A stretch of DNA of 64,000 nt. It comes from Vibrio sinaloensis DSM 21326 (GTDB lineage Bacteria > Pseudomonadota > Gammaproteobacteria > Enterobacterales > Vibrionaceae). The stretch lies in the NCBI RefSeq assembly GCF_000189275.1, contig NZ_AEVT01000093.1, positions 62,001 through 126,000 on the forward strand. The letters run 5' to 3'. Below, one piece after another: positions 56,927 to 64,000 of the stretch (positions are counted from its first letter, which is position 1; the number at the start of each line of letters is the position of its first letter). A program made the translations under genes and the position numbers. A model generated the notes under the pieces. That model saw only the letters and a program-made list of their open reading frames with translations. It did not search any database and was not told the origin of the DNA.

Positions 56927-59425
56927 TTGCAATTGGCAGCGCTGAACGATAAAAAATTGGTCTTCTTGATTCGCTATGTACCGACGCTGGTCGTAGCACT
57001 GTTTGCGTTCGTCAGTATGTTAGTGTTTATCAATGATAGCACTGAAAAAGCCCAGCAAAGTATTGCCGCGCTGCGTACTCAGATGTTGGACCATCAAAAA
57101 CAGATGATCGCTGATCAAGTCGGTGAAGTGTTAGACCAGATTGCCTTTCGCCAAACTCAAACTGTAGATGAATTGATGTCTCAGGCAAAAAGCCGAGTGT
57201 ATGAGGCGCATGACATCGCGCAAAGTATTTACCTCAATAACCCGACTAAGCCTAAAGCGGAGATCCGCAAAATGATCTCCGACGCGCTAAGGCCAATTCG
57301 CTTTTACAACCAACGTGGTTACTTTTTTATCTTTCAAATGGACGGAACCAATGTGATGCATGCGCTAAAGCCGCAGCTCGAGGGGAAATCTGCATGGGGT
57401 GCGAAAGACATCAAAGGGACCTTCATACTTCAAGAACACATCAAGTTAATTCAAGCAAATGGTGGTGAAGCCTTTTATCGCTGGTGGTATCAGAAGCCGG
57501 GCTACCCTGTGACCCAAGAATTCGAAAAAATCGGTTTTGGTAAAGCGTTTGAGCCATATCAGTGGTTTATCGGCACAGGTGAGTACGTTGCTGATGTGGA
57601 AAATGACATCAAGGCTGCCTTGCTCAGTAGCATTGCGGGTTATCAACAAGATCACGATGAGAAGGTCTTTATCTTTGATGATGCCGGAACCGTATTGGTG
57701 CATGAAGATGCGATGCTGGTGGGTAAGTCTGTCGAGAGCCTTGATCGTTCGATGAACGTAAGCGATGAGCTGGTTCAAAAGCTCAGTTCGAATCACGGCT
57801 TCTATATCGAACCCAGCCTGACGGATGAAGGGGCTGAGACGAGTGGCTATTTCACTTATGTTCAACACTACGCCCCTTGGGGGTGGAATGTAGCGGCCTC
57901 ATTTTCAGCACAAGAAGTGAATCACTACATCCATCAACAACAATCTATCCTGATTGAAAATAACCGCCAGCAGCTGTTTAATTTCATCGTTATTAGCCTC
58001 GCCTCGACCCTGATAATGATTGCACTGAGTTATATTGTCAGTCATGTCATTGCCAAGCGATTTAAAAAGTTCCAGCAGAAGATTTCTGACGATTTTGGCC
58101 AACTTGAACAGACCAAAGATCAGATGCAATATATGGCGTTGCACGACCCATTAACAGGGCTATCTAATCGTACAGCATTACAAGAGCAAATCGCGGCGGG
58201 TATCGCGCAATCTAAACTTACGGGCACGAGCCTCGCGGTGGTGTTTTTAGATCTGGATGACTTCAAAAAGGTCAATGATTTGTATGGCCATGCGGTGGGC
58301 GATAAGTTACTGGAATGCTTGAGCCGCAAGTTTGAAGCCCTATTAGAAGAGCACGATTCGGTGGCGCGTTTCGGTGGCGATGAGTTTATCTTTTGCTTTC
58401 CCTGTGTAGAGAATCAACGCCATGCCTTGGATAAGACCATGGCCGTGAAGCAAGTCTTTGCCGATCCCCTGATCATCGACGGTAAATTGCTGACAACAGA
58501 TTGCAGCATGGGGGTAAGCATGTACCCTAGTGACAGCGATGATCCTTCCACTTTGATCACCAATGCTGACGTCGTTCTGTACCGCTCTAAACAACACAGC
58601 AAAGGTGGCATTCTATTTTTCGATTCCGATATTAATCAACAGATCAAAGATGAGTACCAAATCGAGCAGCACCTTAAGCACGCTTTACGTAGAAATGAGC
58701 TCAGCGTGGTTTACCAACCACAAGTTTGTTCCGAGTTGGGCATCACTATTGGTGTGGAAGCGCTTGTCCGTTGGAATGCGAAAGAACTCGGCTTTATTCC
58801 GCCAGACGTATTTATCCCATTAGCGGAAGAAGGCGGCATGATTCACGACATTGGCTTGTTTGTGTTTAAACAAGCCTGCGAAGATATTCTGCGCTTATCC
58901 AACAACGGACGAGGGGCGCTAAATGTTTCCGTCAATGTTTCGCCTAAACAGCTTTTGCATGAAGGTTTTATCGATAGCTTAATGCAGATCACCGACGAAG
59001 TGGGCATAGAAACTGGGCGAATTATGTTGGAAGTGACCGAAAGCATCTTTATCCACGACATGCAAAGGGTGTCGCCAATCGTAACCGCTTTACAAGCGAA
59101 AGGGTTTGGTATTTCGCTCGATGATTTTGGCACGGGTTACTCTTGCTTAAGCCACCTTAACCAGTTTTCTATTGACGAGTTGAAAATTGATAAGAGCTTT
59201 ATTGCCAATATTATCGACAACGCGCAAAGTAATGCTCTTGTGAAAACGATCTTGGCCATTGGCGAGACATACAACATTAAGGTTGTCGCGGAAGGGGTTG
59301 AGACTCAGGAACAGTACAAAATGCTCAGCTCTTACGGTTGTGCTTGTGTACAGGGTTACTACTTCGCTCGCCCATTGCCTTACGAAGAGCTACAAGGTTG
59401 GTTGCGAAACAAAGAGCAAGCTTAG
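56927..59425 (+). CDS. Cache-GGDEF-EAL membrane protein (c-di-GMP enzyme)
   Basis: An 832-aa sensor enzyme: TM1 (about residues 12-32), periplasmic Cache_2-type domain (about 85-335, with RGYFFIFQMDGTNVMH), TM2 (about 345-372), GGDEF (about 395-555) and EAL (about 570-825). Catalytic GGDEF is intact at 483-487 and EAL at 611-613, so both synthesis and hydrolysis are possible. The inhibitory RxxD site is EEHD, lacking Arg. The start is probably TTG at 56927; no ATG precedes the first helix and an in-frame TAG lies at 56900. Its stop overlaps the convergent gene by 4 bp. Confidence 0.9.
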   Translation: MQLAALNDKKLVFLIRYVPTLVVALFAFVSMLVFINDSTEKAQQSIAALRTQMLDHQKQMIADQVGEVLDQIAFRQTQTVDELMSQAKSRVYEAHDIAQSIYLNNPTKPKAEIRKMISDALRPIRFYNQRGYFFIFQMDGTNVMHALKPQLEGKSAWGAKDIKGTFILQEHIKLIQANGGEAFYRWWYQKPGYPVTQEFEKIGFGKAFEPYQWFIGTGEYVADVENDIKAALLSSIAGYQQDHDEKVFIFDDAGTVLVHEDAMLVGKSVESLDRSMNVSDELVQKLSSNHGFYIEPSLTDEGAETSGYFTYVQHYAPWGWNVAASFSAQEVNHYIHQQQSILIENNRQQLFNFIVISLASTLIMIALSYIVSHVIAKRFKKFQQKISDDFGQLEQTKDQMQYMALHDPLTGLSNRTALQEQIAAGIAQSKLTGTSLAVVFLDLDDFKKVNDLYGHAVGDKLLECLSRKFEALLEEHDSVARFGGDEFIFCFPCVENQRHALDKTMAVKQVFADPLIIDGKLLTTDCSMGVSMYPSDSDDPSTLITNADVVLYRSKQHSKGGILFFDSDINQQIKDEYQIEQHLKHALRRNELSVVYQPQVCSELGITIGVEALVRWNAKELGFIPPDVFIPLAEEGGMIHDIGLFVFKQACEDILRLSNNGRGALNVSVNVSPKQLLHEGFIDSLMQITDEVGIETGRIMLEVTESIFIHDMQRVSPIVTALQAKGFGISLDDFGTGYSCLSHLNQFSIDELKIDKSFIANIIDNAQSNALVKTILAIGETYNIKVVAEGVETQEQYKMLSSYGCACVQGYYFARPLPYEELQGWLRNKEQA

Positions 59426-59967
59426 TCGCTGACAGTCAGTTTTGGCCATTGGTTTAGCCAAGTTTTGCTATTCACTCGCTCAAGAAACACGGCCTTGCTT
59501 CGTTTCGGGTTGTGGCTAACGCGAAGAGCAAATAAAGACTCAAAGCCAAATACAGCCTCACATTCGATCTGCTTATGCGGATTAAGCCTAACTGCAACGG
59601 CGGTCTCTTTTTCAGGCCAGTAACTCATGGCATCGAAGACATCCAGATACGCAGGATCGTTATTTCGCTGATGCATTCTGGCTTGATTACGCACTTGCCA
59701 GTTAAATTCCGGCATTTGCTCTTTTAGCTTATTTTCGTAAGTTAGATAGGCGTTGGCGCAAGGCTCTGAGGCGTCAAAGTAAACCACATCGATATCGTTG
59801 AGTGGCGTTGAACCGGGTTTACTGTGCAAAGCATCCCAAACCAAATTGCGAACAAACCCGGCAGCGATCCAAGCTTGAGGCAAGTTTAACTCAGCGACAA
59901 GATGTAACGCACGCATACGATTGAGATCTTGCTCTAGCCAGCGGATCAATTGGGCTTGGTGTGACAT
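59422..59967 (-). CDS. Nucleotidyltransferase family protein (DUF925)
   Basis: A 181-aa protein with a nucleotidyltransferase-like core: AAGFVRNLVWDAL and NDIDVVYFD (DxD metal site), followed by DVFDAMSYWPEKETAVAVRL. The family is uncharacterised. AGGAGCCAAG precedes the ATG. It ends inside the last codons of the convergent Cache-GGDEF-EAL gene. Confidence 0.87.
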   Translation of the reverse strand: MSHQAQLIRWLEQDLNRMRALHLVAELNLPQAWIAAGFVRNLVWDALHSKPGSTPLNDIDVVYFDASEPCANAYLTYENKLKEQMPEFNWQVRNQARMHQRNNDPAYLDVFDAMSYWPEKETAVAVRLNPHKQIECEAVFGFESLFALRVSHNPKRSKAVFLERVNSKTWLNQWPKLTVSD

Positions 59968-59985
59968 CTTGGCTCCTGAATGAAA

Positions 59986-60013
59986 AAGCCAAGCGTAATG
60001 CTTGGCTTATTTT
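59986..60013 (-). terminator. Rho-independent terminator after ribB
   Basis: AAGCCAAGC/GCTTGGCTT stem with a 5-nt loop and T-run on the minus strand, just after the ribB stop. Confidence 0.88.
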
Positions 60014-60016
60014 TGT

Positions 60017-60673
60017 TTACGCGAGTTTTAAATCAAACTGTTGGCGATACATTACCATATCTTCGATGGTTAACACGGGCATGTTATGCAACTTACCAAA
60101 AGCAACGATCTCGGCGGTTTTCGCCATGCTACCGTCTGGGTTTGTTACTTCACATAACACGCCGGCTGCTTGCAACCCCGCCATTTGCATCAAATCGATG
60201 GTTCCTTCGGTATGACCGCGACGAGTTAAGACTCCACCTTTGCGTGCACGCAGTGGAAAGACGTGCCCGGGACGGGCTAAATCTGATGGTTGCGCACTTG
60301 GGTTAGCCGCTGTTTTGATGGTGGTCACACGATCTTGTGCCGAGACGCCAGTTGTGACACCAACTTTGGCTTCAATAGATACCGTGAACGCGGTTTGGTT
60401 GGCGCTGTTGTTGTTTTCGACCATTGGGTTTAGTTCGAGACGATCGGCCTGCTCTTCAGGCAAACAAAGACACACAATGCCGCTGCATTCTCTGATCATT
60501 AGTGCCATCTGCTCAGTGGTTAATGACTCAACTGAGTAGATGATATCCCCTTCGTTTTCGCGATCTTCATCGTCTAATAGTAAAACTCCACGACCTTGTT
60601 TAAGGGCGATTAGCGCATTTTCTACACGAGTGATTGGGTCGCCGAACTCGGCAAGAATGGAAGACTGATTCAT
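60017..60673 (-). CDS. ribB: 3,4-dihydroxy-2-butanone 4-phosphate synthase
   Basis: A 218-aa stand-alone RibB, converting ribulose 5-phosphate to the four-carbon riboflavin precursor. Key motifs: [12 protein letters not shown] (acidic metal site, about 34-45), [15 protein letters not shown] and [12 protein letters not shown] with the conserved His. No GTP cyclohydrolase II part is fused. TTTTAGGAGTAAACC precedes the ATG. It is preceded by an FMN riboswitch, giving feedback control. Confidence 0.97.
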   Translation of the reverse strand: MNQSSILAEFGDPITRVENALIALKQGRGVLLLDDEDRENEGDIIYSVESLTTEQMALMIRECSGIVCLCLPEEQADRLELNPMVENNNSANQTAFTVSIEAKVGVTTGVSAQDRVTTIKTAANPSAQPSDLARPGHVFPLRARKGGVLTRRGHTEGTIDLMQMAGLQAAGVLCEVTNPDGSMAKTAEIVAFGKLHNMPVLTIEDMVMYRQQFDLKLA

Positions 60674-60785
60674 GGTTTACTCCTAAAATGTCACCAGAAT
60701 CAGGGCATACATGAGCACTGAAGCTTAGGCTTCAGCCAAAACGAAATGCACCACAACATCACAAAGTATGCTGGTGTTACTTCAT

Positions 60786-60937
60786 TCTCTCTCATCCGGA
60801 CTATAACCGTCGGCCCTGGAGTTTCACCAGATCTGCTGACCTCGACGAATCGAGCGCTCGCGGGCTTACCACTCAGTAGCGATTTGTAACTGGAGATGGC
60901 TTACCGCCGGTGGGGAATTTCGCCCCGCCCTGAGAAT
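60786..60937 (-). ncRNA. FMN riboswitch (RFN element) upstream of ribB
   Basis: On the minus strand the element runs from ATTCTCAGGGCGGGGCGAAA through CCACCGGCGGTAA, AGCCCGCGAGCGCTC, CAGCAGATCTGGTGAAACTC and GGGCCGACGGTTATAGTCCG to GATGAGAGAG. These are the conserved blocks of the E. coli ribB leader. A CTGAAGC/GCTTCAG hairpin (60719-60736) lies between aptamer and start and may be part of the expression platform, perhaps acting on translation. Confidence 0.96.
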
Positions 60938-60950
60938 AAATTATTGATCG

Positions 60951-61354
60951 CTTAATAGCAGGAGAATTGTAACGGCTATCGACTCGGATGAGAAGCAATC
61001 GGCATCACAACTGTTGCATTAGCAGACGCTAACTCAACAGAAATGGTTTCTATTAGGAGTCTTTAGTGTTTTTTTTGCTCACTCAGAGCGAGATGTGAGC
61101 GATAAAAACGATAACAAATCTGATCTGACCACTTTTCATAAATATATATAGATAATACAGCGTCTTAAAACATCACTATGACTTATGCATCATTTTTGCC
61201 ACTTCAAAGCTGGTTAAATTTTGACATTTTGACATACAAAAAATAACATCTGATTAACATTGTGCGTGTTTCTATTGAAAATCTGCATAGTGTTGCACCA
61301 CAAAAATTACAATAAATGCCAATCGAAAAAGAACCTACCCTAGGAGGGTCAAGG
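60951..61354. promoter_or_regulatory. ribB / fadL divergent control region
   Basis: About 400 bp with no gene that I can support. It contains the ribB promoter on the left and the AT-rich fadL promoter region on the right. TAGGAGGGTCAAGG just before 61355 is the fadL ribosome site. Confidence 0.4.
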
Positions 61355-62608
61355 ATGAATAAAAAGCACAGCTCTCTGCTTACAATATCGATATTGTTTG
61401 CGTGTAATGCCCATTCTGCGGGTTTCCAAGTTGCGGAGCACTCAGCTTCGGGTCTTGGACGAGCTTTCTCTGGTGAAGGCGCGGTGGCGGATAATGCCAG
61501 CGTACTTGCACGTAACCCAGCTGCCATGACACTTTTTGAGCACACCACATTTTCTGGCGCTTTATCCATCGTTGACCCTGAGGTGAATGTTACTCAGACT
61601 CAAATCGGCGATGCAGATTTCAAACAGAAGTCGAGCGACGTAGCACCAATGCAATTTGTCCCAGGGGCTTACTTTATCAGTCCTGTCAACGATAGCTTTG
61701 CATGGGGTTTTGCATCCTTTACTACTTATGGTGTTGCAACTGATTATCCAGATGACATCTATGCTGGTGACCTTGCCGGCAACACCTCGTTGATCTCAGT
61801 AAACTTGAATCCAAACATTGCCTTCCGAGTAAACGAACAGCTTAGTTTGGGTGCTGGTGTTAACGTAGTTTATGCCGAGGCAGAACTGGATAGGCACCAA
61901 GGGGGGTTACCTTTAGGTGGTTCTCCAAGCGATAAAATCATCAGCATGACTGGTGAGACGATAGGCTTCGGATGGAACATTGGTGCCATGTATGAGTTGG
62001 ATGACAACAACCGTTTTGGTTTTGGCTACCGTTCAGAAGTTAACCTTGACTTCGATGATGGTGAATTTACTGATCACTATGGCGGCGTAATCTTAGACCC
62101 GAATAAAAACGAAACAACAGGTCAGCTTAAGCTAACATTGCCGGCAATTTTAGAGCTTTCTGCTTTCCATCAGTTAAATGATAAATGGGCTGTGCATTAC
62201 GGTTGGCAATGGACTCAATGGAGCAGTTTTGAAGAGCTGAAAGCAACCAGTTCAGAGTGTAAAGATGGCGTTTGTTTCGAGAAAACTGAACATTACGAAA
62301 ACAACCAAAGATGGTCAGTTGGCACCACATACACGCTTAACAAAGAGTGGACCTTACGCGCTGGTTTAGCTTATGACGAGCAAGCGGGTGAGGCGACATT
62401 GAGTATCCCAGACAGCGATCGCTTTTGGTACTCGGCAGGTTTGACCTACTTGTGGTCAGATAACCTAAGCCTGGATGCTGGTTTCACGTTGGTACAAAGT
62501 CGAAGCGGCAGTTTCACGGAAACAGATGCCGCGGGTAACGAGCTGACGTTTGATGCGGAAGCATTGGCATTTTTATCAGCAGTTCAGTTGAACTACACGT
62601 TTAAGTAG
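61355..62608 (+). CDS. fadL: FadL-family long-chain fatty acid outer-membrane transporter
   Basis: A 417-aa outer-membrane barrel. Signal peptide ends at HSA-G near residue 23; the mature start GFQVAEHSASGLGRAFSGEG and the NPAAM motif are FadL signatures, and the protein ends in a beta strand with C-terminal LNYTFK. The ATG at 61355 follows AGGAGG; a frame open to 61316 has none. It is 16 bp before volA, forming a fatty-acid release and uptake pair. Confidence 0.95.
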   Translation: MNKKHSSLLTISILFACNAHSAGFQVAEHSASGLGRAFSGEGAVADNASVLARNPAAMTLFEHTTFSGALSIVDPEVNVTQTQIGDADFKQKSSDVAPMQFVPGAYFISPVNDSFAWGFASFTTYGVATDYPDDIYAGDLAGNTSLISVNLNPNIAFRVNEQLSLGAGVNVVYAEAELDRHQGGLPLGGSPSDKIISMTGETIGFGWNIGAMYELDDNNRFGFGYRSEVNLDFDDGEFTDHYGGVILDPNKNETTGQLKLTLPAILELSAFHQLNDKWAVHYGWQWTQWSSFEELKATSSECKDGVCFEKTEHYENNQRWSVGTTYTLNKEWTLRAGLAYDEQAGEATLSIPDSDRFWYSAGLTYLWSDNLSLDAGFTLVQSRSGSFTETDAAGNELTFDAEALAFLSAVQLNYTFK

Positions 62609-62624
62609 GCTTAGGAGTATTACG

Positions 62625-64000
62625 ATGAACAATAAATTTTCTCTATCTCTTGTCTGTAGTGCTCTGCTTCTTGCGGGGTGTGGTGATAATACAGAAAGTA
62701 GCGGTGCGAGCACGGAACAGCCGTATAACAACCAAGCCATCAATGAGATGCTGTCTCGCAGTTCAAACATTGATTTTACCCTACAGGGTGAAGATGCCTC
62801 GGTGCCTCTTCCGTCGTTTTTGCTTCTTGATACCAGCGACAGTACATTAAACATTCCGGTTGGTTATGGGGACTCCCAAGGTCTAGACAATCCGCAAGTT
62901 GCAATGGGCGAAGCCGATGGCTGGAGCTCTCAGATGCCATTTGTTATCGACTTGAACCTTCCATCGGGTGTTTCTCTACTTAATGATTTAGCACCAGCAT
63001 CTTCTGCACGTAGCGCAGTACCATTTAGCTTAAACCTTAATACTGGTGTTAGAGTTGCCAAAGTGACGGTTGATCTTGCAACCCGAGAAATGAGCAATTT
63101 CGAAGCGTTAACAGCAGGGGAAGATTTTCTTGTCGTGCCTAGCGAGGATCTTCGCTCTTTCAACATTGTGCCGCTCAAAGGTTTAGAGCCTGGCAGTGAC
63201 TACATCTATGCGCTGACTGATTCGATCAAAGACAGCAATGGTGAGCCTCTGGGTACATCAAGCTCGTACGCGATTTTGAAGACTGACGAGATCATCCAAT
63301 CTGGTACATTAGCGGCGCCTCAAAAGATTATTCAAAACGTCGAAAAGGCATTTGCGGATAATGGCCAAGTTACCAGTACCGATGACATTATTTATTCTTC
63401 TTGGTTTACCACTTCTTCAGCAGGTCAAGTTTTACTTGGTACAAAAGCGGCGATCGCTCAAACCGCTTTGCCTAATGTTGCCCCGTCTAACATTTGGAAT
63501 GGTTCGGTAGCGAACCCGAATGGAATTGATGCCGCTACTTTGGATGCCTTGTATCAAGTGACTGTCACTAGCAAAACGAGCTTTGCTGACGCCGTTGCTT
63601 CAGATGCGATGTTTATTTCTGAGTTTGGTCAACAAAGTGCTGATCTCCTCCAAGGCGGCTACAACCTAAACTTTGCTAATGAGGCTATTGCATCGATTCA
63701 AGTCGTCAAAGGAACGATTAAACTGCCATATTTCTTGTCTGACTCGCTCGAAGGAGATGCGTGGAAGAAAACACCTTGGCGCAGTGCTATGCCAAGTGTA
63801 TTTAAGATTTTGTCTGTATTGAGTTCAGGAACTGAAGACGATAAAGCTGCGGTCGGTCAGCAATTAGCCGTTCTTGGCTTGACTAATTTACCTGCTGATT
63901 TGTACCTCCAAGATAAGCTAAAAGCACTTATAGGTCAGACGTTGACCTTAGCCGATGGAACTCGATTAGACTCAGATCGAATCATGACCAAGTACAGTGC
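62625..64000 (+). CDS. volA: VolA-like surface lysophospholipase lipoprotein (3' end outside window)
   Basis: The first 458 residues of a Pla-1/cef/VolA-type extracellular lipase are visible. It starts MNNKFSLSLVCSALLLAGCG with lipobox LAGC at about residues 16-19, so it is a lipoprotein. The N-terminal domain FDYTLQ-like segment (FTLQGEDASVPLPSFLLLDT) and LKGLEPGSDYIYALTDSIKD are family features. The lipase Ser motif is expected beyond the edge. TTAGGAGTATTACG precedes the ATG. In V. cholerae VolA cleaves lysophosphatidylcholine at the surface and the fatty acid enters through the adjacent FadL. Confidence 0.88.
   Translation, partial: MNNKFSLSLVCSALLLAGCGDNTESSGASTEQPYNNQAINEMLSRSSNIDFTLQGEDASVPLPSFLLLDTSDSTLNIPVGYGDSQGLDNPQVAMGEADGWSSQMPFVIDLNLPSGVSLLNDLAPASSARSAVPFSLNLNTGVRVAKVTVDLATREMSNFEALTAGEDFLVVPSEDLRSFNIVPLKGLEPGSDYIYALTDSIKDSNGEPLGTSSSYAILKTDEIIQSGTLAAPQKIIQNVEKAFADNGQVTSTDDIIYSSWFTTSSAGQVLLGTKAAIAQTALPNVAPSNIWNGSVANPNGIDAATLDALYQVTVTSKTSFADAVASDAMFISEFGQQSADLLQGGYNLNFANEAIASIQVVKGTIKLPYFLSDSLEGDAWKKTPWRSAMPSVFKILSVLSSGTEDDKAAVGQQLAVLGLTNLPADLYLQDKLKALIGQTLTLADGTRLDSDRIMTKYS

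Overview
The window is a 64 kb piece of a Vibrio chromosome, most likely chromosome 2. The reasons are gene content and order: malT-malP-malQ-glgB and the fadL-volA pair are both chromosome 2 arrangements that I recall from V. cholerae. ChiA has its catalytic residues at the same numbers as V. harveyi chitinase A, and several genes (DUF4144, rhombotarget lipoprotein, DUF2057) are common in vibrios. The species cannot be fixed from the sequence alone. I see no prophage, insertion sequence, CRISPR array, tRNA or rRNA gene. Both ends cut through genes (malT on the left, volA on the right).

Layout. 1-10.1 kb: maltodextrin and glycogen genes (malT divergent from malP-malQ, then glgB), with CRP-like sites and a perfect inverted repeat resembling paired MalT boxes between malT and malP. 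10.4-13.4 kb: a small outer-membrane protein, two VOC (glyoxalase-fold) proteins, a HAD phosphatase and a small membrane protein. 13.4-18.6 kb: a glycine betaine/proline-type ABC transporter transcribed proX-proW-proV, with an SgrR-like regulator upstream. 18.9-22.2 kb: a coniferyl-aldehyde-type dehydrogenase, a LysR regulator and its divergent SDR. 22.3-31.5 kb: a PilZ protein, a 58-aa ORF, nagB, a Sel1-repeat protein, sstT, a copper delivery operon (unknown gene, SCO, PCuC), a GNAT acetyltransferase, a tandem HD / HD-GYP protein and a DUF2057 protein. 31.7-33.4 kb: tnaA with a TnaC-like leader peptide. 33.7-36.2 kb: secreted chitinase chiA. 36.4-41.2 kb: three Tad-type minor pilin genes without the Tad machinery, a lipoprotein ending in a GlyGly-CTERM tail, DUF4144, NIPSNAP and a methyltransferase.

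41.4-52.0 kb is the most coherent accessory module: a trans-4-hydroxy-L-proline catabolic cluster. It contains 4-hydroxyproline 2-epimerase, a D-hydroxyproline dehydrogenase, a DapA-fold deaminase and alpha-ketoglutarate semialdehyde dehydrogenase, plus an ornithine-cyclodeaminase-family enzyme and a complete polyamine-type ABC transporter. Three near-identical 17-bp palindromes sit at its promoters. No regulator gene for them is in the window.

52.1-64 kb: an SDR plus FeS-type photolyase operon, an AraC regulator divergent from a Set-type sugar efflux pump, a Cache-GGDEF-EAL protein, a nucleotidyltransferase-family protein, ribB under an FMN riboswitch, and fadL followed by the surface lysophospholipase volA.

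Overall the window is rich in nutrient scavenging (maltodextrin, chitin/amino sugar, hydroxyproline, tryptophan, lysophospholipid) and cyclic-di-GMP signalling. I found no clearly novel system. The best leads are the hydroxyproline operator set, the TnaC variant, the GlyGly-CTERM lipoprotein and the orphan Tad minor pilins.
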